Shown: positions 30,978 through 44,712, counted from the stretch's first letter. The stretch is 64,000 bases of DNA from Vitellaria paradoxa (GCA_019916065.1 CM034243.1:29538147-29602146), one strand, 5' to 3'. Numbers and translations are program-made. Notes: generated by a model from the letters alone, not told the origin.

Positions 30978-32668
30978 TAATTTACCCTCGAAGAATAATA
31001 GAGCCAAAGAATGAGAACAAACAGAAGAATCAATAAAAGTGAGCTCAGAATCCGCAGTTAAGGTGAGAGAAATACTTCACATCCGGCATAACTTGTGAAT
31101 CTTTATCAAACCAAAAGGCAGAAATTATAGCTAGTAAGACAGCAAGACATCATACAGAAGAACAACTCACAAACCCGAAAACCAAAAAACATAGTCTTTG
31201 TCATATGCCCCCTACTTTGACTAAAATTTCCAACAACCAGAATCCCAAAAGTTATAAACAAACTAAATACTGCTTCTTGTTGATCGATTCGCAGTTCAGC
31301 ATTATCTGACCATCCAAATCGGGCTTCTTCGCCAAAAAGAAATATATTGGCGTAAAGATCTCTTTCCTGAAACACCCGTTAATATAGATATGGGTTAGAA
31401 GTATCCTACGGACTCGGAATCATAGTTAAATTATACAATTAAATAAACTTCAGGAGCTCACCCTCTCAATTTTTCTTGTTCAATCGAAATTCAGACGATA
31501 ATTAAAAGGGATCTCAGATCAGAAATATTTATTTAATGTTCTGATAACAGTAAAGAGCACTTCTCCATCCTAATCTCAATCTCCCCCCCCCCCAAAAAAA
31601 AAAAAACAAAGCCCCCAGTGACTACATATTTTCACCTTTCATTAACTAAAACAAGAGAGGATTAACAAACCATAAACCTGGATAAACCACTTAGGGCTGA
31701 TAATGGCCAAGAAATTCACAAAGGTAAATTATCTATGCTATACAAGAGGCCTATGCTCAATCGAGTCAATTCATATTCGAAAGGGTTAAGCAGCAGCTGT
31801 TTGTTTGAAAAGAAGTTGCCCAGAAGCAAGATACTGTAAACTAAAATATTACTAATTGCGATTAACGCACACGAAAAGAAAGACGATAAATTATGAGCCG
31901 GAAAAATCTCCACCTTCCGCCATCAACTAGCCCTTCTGCAGCTTTCTGCAAGACAGCTTCAACCCTTTGACTTCCCTTGGGGGCAATTCCCGCATATTCT
32001 AGAGCCTTGACCTTAAGGGATGAAAATCAAAGCATAAATTAACTAATCCCAACATGTTGGAACAGAAAACACAGAAAAGCCCACAGTAATTATTGAGAGC
32101 AAAAAAAATCACATGAAAATGCACTTTAAAGTGCAAAGTTACTATTTTAATGAGAAAACACCTTCCAATCACACACTCAAACAAGAACAATACAATAATA
32201 ATTGGTGGCATGTTGGCAGTATGCGACTGTATACAGCCCTTACCAAGTTTCTGGTAACAAAACGTCCAACGGCTGTTGCACGGAAGCCACTCAATGAGAA
32301 ATGACTTGTATCCAAAGGCAAGTACCAAGGAACGGGTGAGTCTGCCAGATCTTTCTCCCATATAACCTTGATAGACCAAAAATATATATATATATAGGTG
32401 CCAGTTATCGTAGCCATTTTGGTTTATCTATATAGAATCAATCAGATAACAAAAAGTTAGTAGACAAGCAATTTGCTACTCACTTCAAAGCCTGCTTGCT
32501 TCAGAGCTTCAAGGCATTGTCCTGTAAGCCTAACATCAGGGAGACCACTACCAAGCTCGATTTCTGCCTGCATCAATTGAAATATTAATATAAATACAAG
32601 TACCTATATCAACTCGTATTAAAAATAATAATAAAAACTAATTGCAAGCTAATTTGTGCTTCCAGATA

Positions 32669-34472
32669 CACTACTATAATAATTAATAAAGATCACATTG
32701 AGAAATTCATAAAAATCACGGTTTTAGAAAAAGCGTGATAAAGATTTGTAAGTTAAATTTTTTATCTCAATTAATTAAAAAACTGAGATAAAAAGTTACT
32801 TTAGTTACTTATTATCTTATTTTTGTTAAAACTGTGATTGTATTTAAAATGAGATAAAAAATCAATGAAAACCATCTCTAGAAAAAACTGAGATAAAAGA
32901 CCAGTAGAAACTATCTCTAGAAAAAACTGAGATAAAAGATTAGTGAAAACATCTCTAGAAAAAATTGAGATAAAAAAGTGAGAAAAATTATATCTTAAAA
33001 AAAGTGAGATAATTAAAAAATGAAAGACAATATTTTTATTTTTTTTCTCTATATCTCTCTCAAACAATTTTATTTATCACTTTATATGATTTAAATTAGA
33101 TTCCATAAATTTTATGTAACATTTATTTATTAATTTTAATTAATTGTATATGCTATAAAAACTACAATCATAGATCAACAAACAAAAATATTTTTAAATT
33201 AATGTTAAAACTAAATTTACTAAATCAAATTTAAATAACGTTAAATATATAATCATTATTTTTTCAGTAAATATATAGGAGTAGTCTTCATAATTTGTAA
33301 GACTTATAACGAGGTGAATATTAAATACTTAATATCTAATAAACGTTTAGTGTATCTTTAATATTAATTATATTAAAAGTGACATTATTTTATTTTGTTG
33401 CAAGTGATAAAAATTTAAAAATAAAAATAATAAATATTTTCTTTTTTTTTTCTTTCTAGAACTAATTTTTGAATATAATCATTGAAAATATTTTTGTATT
33501 ACAAATCAATTTTTAAAATAGTTTTCAAAAATTTTGTTTTGAACAATAATTTTCTAAAACTAAAATAAACGCAGCTTAATTACTTTTAAAAATATAATAC
33601 AGAATGAAGAAAAATATATTATAAATAGTGAGTTCTGATTAAATATATGCCATACACAAAGATTAAAGGAAAATAAGAAAAAGAATTAAAATTATTTTTA
33701 ATTAAATATGATAGATATTCATAAATTATTTATTAAGTATTTGCATGGTACTATATATTGGTTATGATTTTCAAATTATTACAAAAAGTTAAAATAATTA
33801 AATAAAAGTAAATTTTTTATTATTTTCCTGACCAATTGATTAGAAAAGTGCAACTTTTAGCTACTAATTGGTTAACAAAAGTCATAATAAATTATTGTAA
33901 AAATCTTAAAATAATTAAATTAAAATAATATAATTTTATTACTTTTTTAGTAATCCCAAAAGTGATAAAAATTTGTTTTTATATTAATATGTAAAATATA
34001 TGTAAATGATAACTCGGACTAGCGGTCAACTACACTAACTTTTAGAGGAGTGACACGAGTTCAATTCTCAATAGAAACAAAAAAGGATATCAAATATATA
34101 TGGTTACTATAATGACAAGGCGCCAAATAGTGCTACGATGACATGATAGAAGGTTGCCGTGTGGATTTTTATTATTTTTAAAATTAATCCATTTTTTCAG
34201 CATAATTATTTTTTTTATATTTGATCACGATTTTTAAAAAAAGTGAGATCAAAATTCATAAAAGATCACATAAGATTTCATCTCAGTTTTTATCATAAAA
34301 GATCACGCTTTTAGTGGGTGATTGTTCTAAGTTTTTTTTATCACGGGTGTAAGCTGTGATCGAAAAGAAGTAACTTACAATCTCAACTGAATCAATCACG
34401 CTTTTATGACTGAGATAGAAAGTGAAATATCACACCTAAAAGATGTGATGTTTATACATTTTTGTAGCAGTG
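32669..34472. mobile_element. Non-autonomous CACTA-like element in SMT1-B intron 9
   Basis: The ends CACTACTATAATAATT and, inverted, CACTGCTACAAAAAT are typical CACTA termini. GATA flanks both sides (32665-32668 and 34473-34476). Subterminal regions repeat GATCACG, AAAGCGTGAT and GAGATAAAA motifs in both orientations. No transposase is present. The right end stops 5 bp from the exon 9 splice donor. Copy C has it at 59423-61263. Confidence 0.7.
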
Positions 34473-36986
34473 GATACCTTGATTTTTTGGTGCTCTTTGT
34501 TATTAGGATCGAAGGAGTCAGTCATACACCATTCATCAGCAGCAAAACACTGACCAGGCTTCAATACTCTATAAATCTCTTTGTAGCACCCAACCTTCAG
34601 ACCAGAAGATCAAAAATTAATTCAAAACAGGGCAGGGAATTGAGAACGAAAGAAGAGAAGTAGAAAAGCAAACAAACTTAACATGTTACAAGACAAGAGC
34701 TACAGTTTTCATAAAATAAATATTTTAGATATATCTACCACATCTGGAGCATGACAGGTAGCCTCCATTGCATATATTGCGTCAAAACTATTGTCAGGAA
34801 ATGGCATCTTCATGAAATCTGCCTGCATAATTATGAAACAATAATCAAAGGCTGGAAAATGACAGGAACAAAGTAATGCAATTTATTTAGACGACCACTA
34901 ACCTTCACAAGGTCACAAGTCCCATCTACTCCAGCATTGCGGTTCAATTCCTGCAGAATGATAAAAGCACCTAAGCATTGCACCGCCGGAATGATAAAGA
35001 GTTTTTCTTTTTATTTTTTTAACAGATAAAGAGCAATATGGCAGAATTTCAATAGTTACACAGGATCTATTTAACCAACAGAAATGGAACGCTGATCATG
35101 CCTTCTTTGATTATGAATTCAAGCTCAAATAAAACTATGTTTTCGATGCCACTAATAAAAGAATTCCCGCTAGAAAGAGCATTGATCAACCGCATTAAGA
35201 AATTATAAATTCAAAAATAGACATTTGTTCTTATGGATCACCTTATTACTCCATGTAATTTTTGTCACATGGTAAAACATAAGAATGTACCTTTGCTCTT
35301 GATAGCTGATATTCATTGTTGTTCAGGCCTGTAACAGAAGTCATGCTGCCAGATATCACCAACAAACAGATTCTCAGATCCAACTCTTGCAAATAGCTAA
35401 ATGAATTACCTAATGGAGCTATTCAGCCCTTTTTCTGAATAAAACTGAAATAAGCATGAGTCATACAAGGAAAAATACCAGCAACCCCATCACTAAAGTC
35501 GTGGCTATTACATGTTATACTAGGACCAGATAACATCTTCTCACTTGGTTATTTGTGCCACATTCAGATAGATTCATGAAAATAAACCCCCAAAATCACT
35601 AAACCCATGCCTCAAATCGTTACCATCGAGGGAAGGAATACATAGGGAATAAAAATCCTCCCTTGTCGCAGCAACTACGGTTTTCTGGCAATGATGGGAG
35701 TTATCTTACAAAGATGTGTATAAGATACATTAGTAGATTCAGTAAAATATATAGATTGAATGAACAGCCTGTTGTTCAAGCAAGATATCAGGCATACAGT
35801 ACCGTGAATGTGGGAAATAGGGTGGTGATAGTGAAGGAACACAGTGGATTAGTTGGGTATGGATCACAGAAGAAAAAGATAACATAATTTTACCGTTTTG
35901 AAAATATATAACCCTAGGTTGTGTGATGGTATCCAATTGGTTCAAGTTAACTATTTGTTATTTTAAAACGGTAGTATGGACGTTTGAAGCAGTCAGCTGA
36001 GGCAACCACAACAGTCAAAAGATCTCCTTGGTCCAGCTAAGTAATTCCAAAATGGGGTGGAGGAAGGAAATTGCCTTTCTGCTAAAACCTCGAGGGTTAA
36101 AATTCCAATTCAGCATCAAATCAAACCTTTCAAGCATTAGCAAATATAAAATACAACTAGGACACACCATACAAATGTTTTAAAAGCATCATTCGGATTA
36201 CATACTTGCCCCTAAACCGTTCAAAGAAAAAACCAAGCAAAGCACAAAATCAACAGCCATATCCAAGAACAACTTAGGTTCACCATGAATAATACCTGAA
36301 CTTAGCAATTTCCCTTAATGGTCCACCAATGCCACACCCAACATCCTAACACCTACAGCAACAAGAAATAGCTAAAACTCATCTATCTCAAAAAATAACT
36401 CATCATAAGTCAGTTCACTATTCATTTCTGATATTCTATTGTAAAATCAACTAAAGTGAAAAGACCTTCTGTCCAGGTTTAGGCCCAACTGTAAAGCAAG
36501 GAGTGCTCCATGTCGAATAATGCCTCTCTTTAAGAGACTCCCCTTTCCATCTGCAGGCACAAACACATGACCCTGTTTTAGGTCCTCATCATCAACGATT
36601 GTAAAGGAACAGCGAAAGTGGTGTAAATTTCTTGGGCCAGAAATTGAAAAAATGTGGAAAATGGAAATGGAGCATTTTGAAAGAGTATAAATATTATTGA
36701 CCTCGCTGCAAAATGGAATGCCTCTCCCCAGCCATAGTCATAGAAGCTGGTAACAAGATCATAATATTTATTCACCTGAAAACCACAAGGCAATATTTAT
36801 AGATGGTGACTGCTATTTCGTAAATCCAATTAACTTGCATCCGAATAGAAAATTTACAGCGTGCATCACATGAGCCCAGAGTAAGAGATATCACACTTCA
36901 ACAAATACATCATTAAATGGGTGCACCTGATAGTCGTGAAGTTGCGAATTTGGGACTAAATAACGATTTGAATTCTTGAAGCTTCT

Positions 36987-37313
36987 AAGGCGTCATTTGG
37001 TTATTTTTCTATTTTTATTTTTTGTTTTGGGTTTTCTATTTTCTGTTTTTGTTTTTGAGCTCATTTTCATTTTAGCTTTTGAAAATAAGGCAAATAGCTT
37101 AAAATGATTTGGTCACTTGTGTCTTTAAAACTTGTTTTAGAAACAGAAAACGAGTTTACACATAAAATGAAAAATGGCAAAAAGTCGTTTTGAGTGTGTT
37201 TAACACAAAATACGAAAAATCTCAAAACAAAAGAAAACAGAGCATTTTCTGTTTCTTTATTTTGAGACTTTAAAATATAAAATAAAAACGAAACAAACAA
37301 ACCAAATACTATC
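36987..37313. mobile_element. Tourist-like MITE in SMT1-B intron 2
   Basis: Counterpart of 2446-2745, with ends AGGCGTCATTTGGTTATT and CCAAATACTATCT. It is non-coding and diverged from the copy A element by several indels. Confidence 0.5.
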
Positions 37314-39610
37314 TAAAATTTCGGTTTAGAGGCAAGAAAGGTACTTATTCTTTATTATTTTCAGATTAATCCAGAAGATACTATAAGAATTAGACCACGA
37401 AATAGAATGAAAAAATTGGTTTTATAACCCTCCATCATGGAAGGCCAGGTTGGACTTCTAGAAAAAAGTAAACCACAAAATATCACCTACTTGCAGCTAT
37501 ATTCTTAGGCTGTCCTAAAACAATTCTGATTTTAATTAAGGGGCTGATATATCAGGCAGTAAAATCATCAATGCATGAAACCGAGAGAAATGAATGTTGG
37601 TAGCCTTGTCTAAAAGGAATAATCAACACAACATGGCAAGTTTCCCCTCATGATGAAAAAAAGTAAAAGTTAAATTACAGGATTCTACTGCAGTAGTATT
37701 TATAAAGAAGCCACCTTAAGAATAATTCTAAACTCTAATATTTTATAAGGAACTAAGATAAATAGTCAACTTAAGAATAATTCTAAACTTAGATATTTTA
37801 TACAGGAACTAAGATAAATGTACAACAGACAACATAAAAAAATGAGGGCTGTACACAAAGAATGTTAAAATGGAATTTTAGAGTGTTGTACATAAACGGT
37901 AAAAAATGTTAAAATGAAATTTTATTACCATGTCCGTATAGTTATCCTTTCTCTCTTTCTCTTCACCCCCATAATAACCGTGATACTTCTCATACCTGAA
38001 CCATTATACAGATACATTTGCACAATATTCATATATATATATATATATATGAAACATAAGGCAAAAATGCAGATCTACAGCAATGAACACAACCCAGGAT
38101 CTCCAACAATAAAGTTGACTACAAGCGTTGAAGATTGAATTATCCGTACTAAATAATGTCATTCTTTTACACATGCACATTTAAATTCGACTGTTATTCC
38201 TGATAAATTCTACAATTCTACAAAAAACTGAAGGAAATGGGGGAAAAACTACAATTCCTCAAAATTCAATTTTCAATAGATAAGGATGGCATAGCACTGG
38301 CAGCTCAATAGCTTAGTATGCTACTATAATCATGGTCCAATAATGCGTGATTAAAATACATATTAACAGCAAAGAGTACATTTTGAGGTAAACAGAAGTC
38401 AATGTCATGGTGTCGACGCATTCAATAACATGTTCAAAGAACTTGGAAAATTATACATATTTGTGTTTCACCAAAAAAGTATCTCAAATTTATAATTTCT
38501 TAGGCCTTTTCTCCTAGAAGTATAAATGGTTAAATTTTATTTATTTCAAACATTCTCCTAGAAATATAGTGGCTATGCATGCTCCATATGACTTTTTTTT
38601 CCCCTTCTCTACCTTTTTCTTCTTTTTTCTCCATAGGTGCTCTGAAAATCTTCCTTGCAAATAATTTAGCTGGGTAGTAGACTAAACTGGCAGTTCAATT
38701 CAAAGATCAGTAACATCAGCCAGACCAGGCAATGTAGTTCTCCACCTTGGATAGGAAAATTAATTGTGCAACAATTTACTACATTTTTGTTTTAAACAGA
38801 CACAAATTCCCAGAAGATCAACACAAGGCATAAGGGACATATAAACATGTGCAGCAACAGTAGATTCTACTGTTTTTCCAGGCCAAAGATGAGTACTATC
38901 AGCCAGGTTGAGTGTAAAACATCTAATATTGTGATTTTACACGCAAAAAAGTGTATGGACTCAAGTATGAATATCTTGTGTAAGTATGTAACCTCCCTAA
39001 ACCTTAATTTTATTTTAATTCAAAAGTTGGGTATTGACAAATAGTGAACTTTTAATATATTTACATTATATTATATAGGGAAATTTAAAAAAAAAAAAAA
39101 CAATTAGACCAAAAATTCCATTTTTTTGAATTGAAAACTTGAAATTCCAAATATATAAACTTTCATTTGCACCTACTAATCTTCAGTTGCGCTTGCTGCA
39201 AAACCTACATGCACCCAGTTGACCAAATTTTTAAAGTAAAAATGCACTTAGAAGTTCAAATTTTCAGTTTATGCAAATGAATTGTCAATCCAAAAGTTTA
39301 TTTTTTTTTTCCAAAAATTTTCCCTATTATATACATATGATGCAATTTATTATTATTATTACGAAATTTCCTCGAAATTAAATGAATTTTTTGGTTTTCT
39401 TTTTTTGGGGAGGGGGTGTTGGAGAATCCCTGTGAAATCCCCCTAAAAAAAACTATTTTTCTTTACCACCCAATCTTTTTTTTATAAAACTCCAACCAAA
39501 AATCTAAGTCCAAATATCTAATTTAAAATTGCTAAGGGCCAAACAATATTTGTCATATACCTTAGAAGAAAAAATATAATAAAAGGAGTGGCAGAATAGC
39601 TTTCAAAAGG

Positions 39611-39696
39611 GGAAGGGGTAGGTCCGGTTCACCACAGACTGTTAGATCAAAAACGTTTGATCCAATGGTCCGTGGTGCACCGGACCTACCCTACCC
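39611..39696. mobile_element. Mutator-like hairpin MITE, copy B
   Basis: Same insertion as 4956-5043, with the 9-bp repeat TTCAAAAGG at 39602-39610 and 39697-39705. It is shortened by two bases. Confidence 0.75.
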
Positions 39697-40081
39697 TTCA
39701 AAAGGACCCGCTAGTCATTTTCAAGCATAATGAGTAGTGTGACTCAATACTGCAGAACGTAGATCAACCACAAGAAATTCATCATTACCTTATTTAAAAT
39801 TATGAAAAATTTGTAAAAATTTTTAATAATAATTCATTTTTTATTATAATAAAAATAACAATTTACAAATTATATTATTTTATCTTACTTTTTATCATTT
39901 CAAATTCTCTTATATCAAAATCTAATTGAGAAGCAAAGATGAAGGCAATAGATATCATTCCGTAGAGCATGAGATTACAAATTGAAAAATGATACCAAAC
40001 GTGACTTTAGTCCACTCATCAACTCAAAAGAAGGAAAAAAAAAAATAAGAACCTAAACTCAAAAGAAGGAAAAAAAAATTC

Positions 40082-40966
40082 AGGGGGATAAGTTTTAGAG
40101 GGTATATAAGATAAGAGAGAATATTATTTTTAGAGGGTTGGCCCACATTGATGATATTTATGGAGGGAAATAAGTTTTGACTTGGTTTGGATATTTTATA
40201 AATAAGAGGAGGTGAATGATGGAAAAACAGTCAAATGACCCTTTTACACTTGTGGTGTCCCAAATTTGGTTACCCATTAAATTAAACTTGGTTACCCAAA
40301 CTTAATTATATGTTTATCTTAATTATATAATGTGAAACCAACTAGTACAAATTAATTTTAGACAAATCAATTATAAATAAATTATGTTATTAATAAATTA
40401 AACTTTATAAATATATAAATTAGTTTCGTAGACAATAACATCCCAATTTATCCGAAACTTCCTTAGTCGCTTATTTTTTTCTCCTTATTTAAAAAATATC
40501 AATATATGTGTAATTTTGCATAAATTTGCTGAAAAATAATATTATTATTTTGTTAAAAAATAATATTATCTTAAAATCACATCACCTCCTATTTGGAAAA
40601 AATATATTTTTTTAATCACACGACCCCCTATTTGGAAAAAAATTATATTTTTTTATTTTTATTAATATAATTTTTAATACATTTTTCATTAGAAAGAAAG
40701 AAGAATTTATTTCTAATATAAAATACATTTTGTGGGTGAGAAGATGAGAATGGACATAATGGTCCAATTTAGTTCATATAAGGAGGGATAATTTTTGGAG
40801 AGCTCAAACCCTCTCCAAAAATAATACACCTTCTTCCAATATTAAGAAAGGAGGATAATTTTTAGAGAGGAGAAATTTTACTTCCCAAACCAAACAAAAA
40901 CCATCACATCAAAGCTTATAAGTTGTATTATTTATGGAGGCCACATTTTATAGCATCCAATCAGCC
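40082..40966. mobile_element. Tourist-like element, 5'-truncated, copy B
   Basis: Counterpart of 5422-6327, ending GCATCCAATCAGCCCC and followed by the same CTCAAAAGAAG direct repeat. Non-coding. Confidence 0.6.
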
Positions 40967-41002
40967 CCTCAACTCAAAAGAAGTAAAAAAAAAAAGAACC
41001 TA

Positions 41003-41929
41003 GGGGCTCGATTGGATGGTGTGAAAATTTCAGAGGGATAAGTTTTAGAGGATATATAAGATAAAAGAGATATTATTTTTAGAGAGTTGGCCCACATTGA
41101 TATGATATTTATGGAAGGAAATAAGTTTTGACTTGGTTTGGATATTTTATAAATAAGAGGAGGTGAATGATGGAAAAAACAGTCAAATGACTCTTTTGCC
41201 CTTGTGGTGTCCCAAACTTGATTACCCATTAAATTAAACTTAGTTACCCAAACTTAATTATATGTTTATGTTAATTATATAATGTGAAACCAACTAGTAC
41301 AAATTAATTTTAGACAAATTAATTATAAATAAATTATGTTATTAATAAATTAAACTTTATAAAATATAAATTAGTTTCGTATACAATAACATCCCAATTT
41401 ATCCGAAACTTCCTTAGTTGCTTATTTTTTCTCCTTATTTAAAAAATATCAATATATGTGTAATTTTGTATAAATTTGCTAAAAAATAATATTATTATAT
41501 TTGCTAAAAATAATATTATTATCTTAAAATCACATCACCTCTATTTGGAAAAAATATATTTTTTAATCACACGACCCCCTATTTGGAAAAAAAATTATAT
41601 TTTTTTATTTTTATTAATATAATTTTTTAATACATTTTTCTATTAGAAAAAAATTATTTTTAATATAAAATACATTTTGTAGGTGAGAAGGGAGATAAGA
41701 AGGGTTATAATGGTCCAATTTAATCCATACAAGGGGGATAAATTTTGGAGAGTTTAAACCCTTTCCAAAAATAATACTCTTTTTTCCAAGATTAAGAAGG
41801 AAGGATAATTTTAGAGGAGAGAAATTTTACTTCTCAAACCAAGTAAAAAAATCACATCAAAGCTTATAATCAAAGCTTATAAGGATGCATTATTTATAGA
41901 TGTCATATTTTGTAGCGTCCAAACAGCCC
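41003..41929. mobile_element. Uninterrupted Tourist-like element: empty site of the pararetrovirus
   Basis: The full element runs GGGGCTCGATTGGATGG to GTCCAAACAGCCC. Bases 41091-41142 (52 bp) are those missing at the insertion in copy A. The same 52 bp are also present in the neighbouring paralogous element of copy A (about 5470-5546), so their absence at 6448 is a deletion. Confidence 0.8.
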
Positions 41930-42035
41930 TTAGAAGGAGAAAGATTATATACTTGTCGACAGCAGAAAGAACGTCCTTTTTCTCGATCTTTCCGCCGACT
42001 CCAGAGGCGAGATCCAACGCTCCGGCTTTCGACAT

Positions 42036-42291
42036 CTCAAATCAAATCGCTACAAACAGCGCCGAGATCTAAAAAAATAACACAAAAAAACAGAAATCAA
42101 CCCAGTGTGATTCAGAGCGTGATGGACAAAACCCAAATCCAGAAACAGTTCAAAACATCCTCGGCGAAATGTGGGTAGCCGTGTAAACTGATCGGCGCCA
42201 CTACACAGAGAGAGAACTCTTACATGGAAAGTATTAACCAGAGAGCGAGAGAGAGTGAAGCGATGAGTCAGACTGGAATTGTCGTTTTATA
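42036..42291 (-). promoter_or_regulatory. SMT1-B core promoter and 5' leader
   Basis: TATAAAA at 42285-42291 on the minus strand, a CT-rich initiator zone, the ATGTAA mini-uORF at 42220-42225 and the same leader as copy A. Exon 1 and this block show almost no differences between A and B, in contrast to the introns. Confidence 0.6.
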
Positions 42292-42761
42292 GAGACAGAA
42301 ATTTCTTTTGTAGCGGTCAAGTAAAAAAAAAAAACTCAAAAAATTCTAAAAAGTTTTAAAAATTTTCAAATCTCTTCGATCAAAATTTGTTACTTATCAT
42401 TTTTAAGTTTTTTTAAATTTTTTTTGGATTTCCAAACACCCGTAATCCTAGTTTTGAAGACTGGGAGCTCGCAGCAGATGTAATCCTGTGCATTTTAACC
42501 CACGAAGTCCCAGTGTTCCGCCTAATTGCTGACGGCAGAATTGTGTGAAAAAAGATATTTGGTGAAACTGACTTAAGTAATTTTTTTTTTTTTAATTTTC
42601 CCGTAGTACTCATTAATTGCCTACTATAAAAAAAAAAAACAGAAGTTCTATTTATACTCTAAAGTATTCATAAACAAAAAAAAAAAAAGAAAAACCAAAA
42701 TTATCATTATACACATTGTTTACATTAACCTTAAGATATGTTTGATAATATTTCGTATTTA

Positions 42762-43446
42762 GGGCACGATTGGATGGTGCTAAAATTTTAAGGGGATAAA
42801 TTTTAGATGAGGTATAAAATAAGAGGGGGTATTATTTTTAAAGGGTTGTCCCACATTGATGTGATGTTTATGGAGGGGGATAACTTTTGACTTGATTTAG
42901 ATGTTTTATAAATAAGAGGGGGCAAAGGATGAAAAAATCAATTAAATGACTCTTTTGCCCTTGTGGTATCCTAAACTTGGTTACTTATTAAATTAAATAT
43001 TAAATTGTAAAACCCACTCTATTTAATTATTTTTAGACAATTTGAAGTTATATTATTTATTTCATTGAAAATTTAATTTTTTATAAATTTATTTAAAAAA
43101 CTTTTTTTTAAATATGTATTTTGAATGGTTGGTTATTATCCAATTTTTTTAATTATGTTTATTTTGACTTGTTGGCATATCTATTATTTTTTATTAGCAT
43201 TATATTTATTTTAATCAAGTTAACAATACCATTAACGAAGGTTAAAAGGTCAAAAATTTATCCACTTGAAGGGGGATAATTTTTAGCTAGCCCAAACCCT
43301 AGCTAAAAATTATCCCCCGCGGGGACTAAATTTAATACCACGCAAAATCAAAACTGGAGACGATTTGGCTGCCAAACCAAGCAAAAAATGCGGGGCCCAC
43401 GGGCAAAATTTATGCCCCCGTGCTTTAGCGGCATCCAATCGGGCTG
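42762..43446. mobile_element. Tourist/PIF-Harbinger-like element, unit 2 copy
   Basis: Counterpart of 15536-16224, with TTA on both sides (42758-42761 region and 43447-43449) and the internal GGGGGATAATTTTTAG hairpin. Confidence 0.7.
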
Positions 43447-44266
43447 TTAATTCCGAATGATTACTGATCCGAGTTTGCTCATAGCTATTAGATGTTCATC
43501 ACTTTGCTAATTTTAGAGATCTAGAAATTAGTCGAAGTGTGTATAAATTACCTTAGACATCCTGAATTATCTAAAAATATATATACATGATTTTTTTTGG
43601 GTTACAAGAGTTGTAATGTAAATGGGCTGAAAATGCAAGATTAACAGTCATGATTTAATTACATTTCAATAAAATATAACTTTTTATATTCTGCATCGAT
43701 AGTGTTCCAATTAAATTTATTTTAACTTTTATTTTTATTTTAAAATAAATTTTAATTAAATAAAATTAGGACTATTAGATCATTATAAGAAAATCAACAC
43801 CCTTTATCCATGCAGTTCAACTTCTGTAGTGTATTTTTTACACTGCAACCCCTAAAACTCGATTTTTTTGCCCTTAAAATATTTTAAACATTTTAATAAT
43901 GCTTAATATATTTTATACAAAATTTAAGAACGTTAATATTGTTTCGAGTTAAACCTTTAACTTTTTAGGGGTAGGATAAAAAAAAATGAAGCATCATAAA
44001 AGTTAAAAAAATATAACAATTATTTTCATTATAAATATTCGCATAATTTTTTTAAAATCTATAGCAAACTCATCCTTAAGTTAGAATAACAAGTGGTCCC
44101 ATTTGCGATGAAGGGCTCATTGAGAGTTGAGATTGGAAGAAGGGCATATTGAGGGATAAATCTATTGTCTTTTTATTTTTTAAAATTATAATATAAAATA
44201 AAATTGATTTAATATTTTATTTTTATTTTTATTCAGAGAGGATAAGTTTCATCTTGAAACACACGC

Positions 44267-44390
44267 CACTCCCTTATTTGACATGTCCAAGTAAAGTGAT
44301 CCTGGACGCAAAGCACCCCCCGTCCAGTCACTCCCTTATTTGGCATGTCCAAGTAAAGTAATCCTGGACGCAAAGCACCCCCCGTCCAAG
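44267..44390. repeat. 62-bp direct tandem duplication, unit 2 copy
   Basis: Units 44267-44328 and 44329-44390 match 17045-17168, so this small duplication predates the large one. Confidence 0.85.
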
Positions 44391-44712
44391 CCCTTTTTGA
44401 CTTCGTATCCTTGTTAAGCATTTGAATTACTAATAAATTGTTTGATTAGATCCAGAGATCAGAGAGAGGATTTTGGGCAATCCCACCAAATTTTTCTTGT
44501 TATACGCAATATTAAGGAAATGTTTGGTTGTTGTCGAGTTGTTGGAGGGTTTATATGCTCCTTTATTTCAGGATTTAAAAAAATCGAAATGTTTGATTGT
44601 CAAAAAAATAGTAACAAAAAAAATCAGAGTAAGAATAAAAATTAAAATAAAATTTTAATATTTAAGTTAGTACATTAAGAAATTAAAATTAAAATTTATT
44701 TTTTAATATTTA

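Larger units (their letters stand above)
1..34554. repeat. Tandem unit 1 of a ~27 kb segmental array (SMT1-A body, spacer, 3' part of SMT1-B)
   Basis: The first bases of the window recur at 34555 and 61347, and the order of introns, exons and transposons then repeats. Unit 1 differs from unit 2 by a 7.47 kb pararetrovirus, a 4.3 kb internal duplication and a 100-N gap that stands for about 4.0 kb. With these accounted for, both units are about 26.8 kb. The unit boundary is arbitrary, because the window cuts inside SMT1 exon 9. Confidence 0.9.
31252..42035 (-). pseudogene. SMT1: Sterol 24-C-methyltransferase 1, copy B: all 13 exons, frameshifted as assembled
   Basis: Exons: 41953-42035, 37929-37995, 36702-36775, 36466-36550, 36296-36352, 35291-35345, 34903-34950, 34739-34822, 34478-34594, 32484-32567, 32244-32366, 31914-32011 and 31252-31366. 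All have GT-AG borders. Intact, this would be about 360 residues, near the family length. Exon 4 has four indels against copy A, so about 20 codons of the [11 protein letters not shown] region are read out of frame before the frame returns. Exon 5 has one extra base in the SAM motif codons, giving TAA at 36302-36304. Other changes are D for E at 63 (YDYGWG) and D for Y at 204 (ADEWCMTD). The stop lies 17 codons later than in copy C. It is either a decayed duplicate or an artefact of sequence error in 36.2-36.6 kb; re-sequencing decides. Confidence 0.85.

Noticed and set aside
32169..32417. 82-codon ORF as an independent gene
   Set aside because: Its core is SMT1 exon 11 (WEKDL...PWYLPLD) read through the neighbouring intron sequence.
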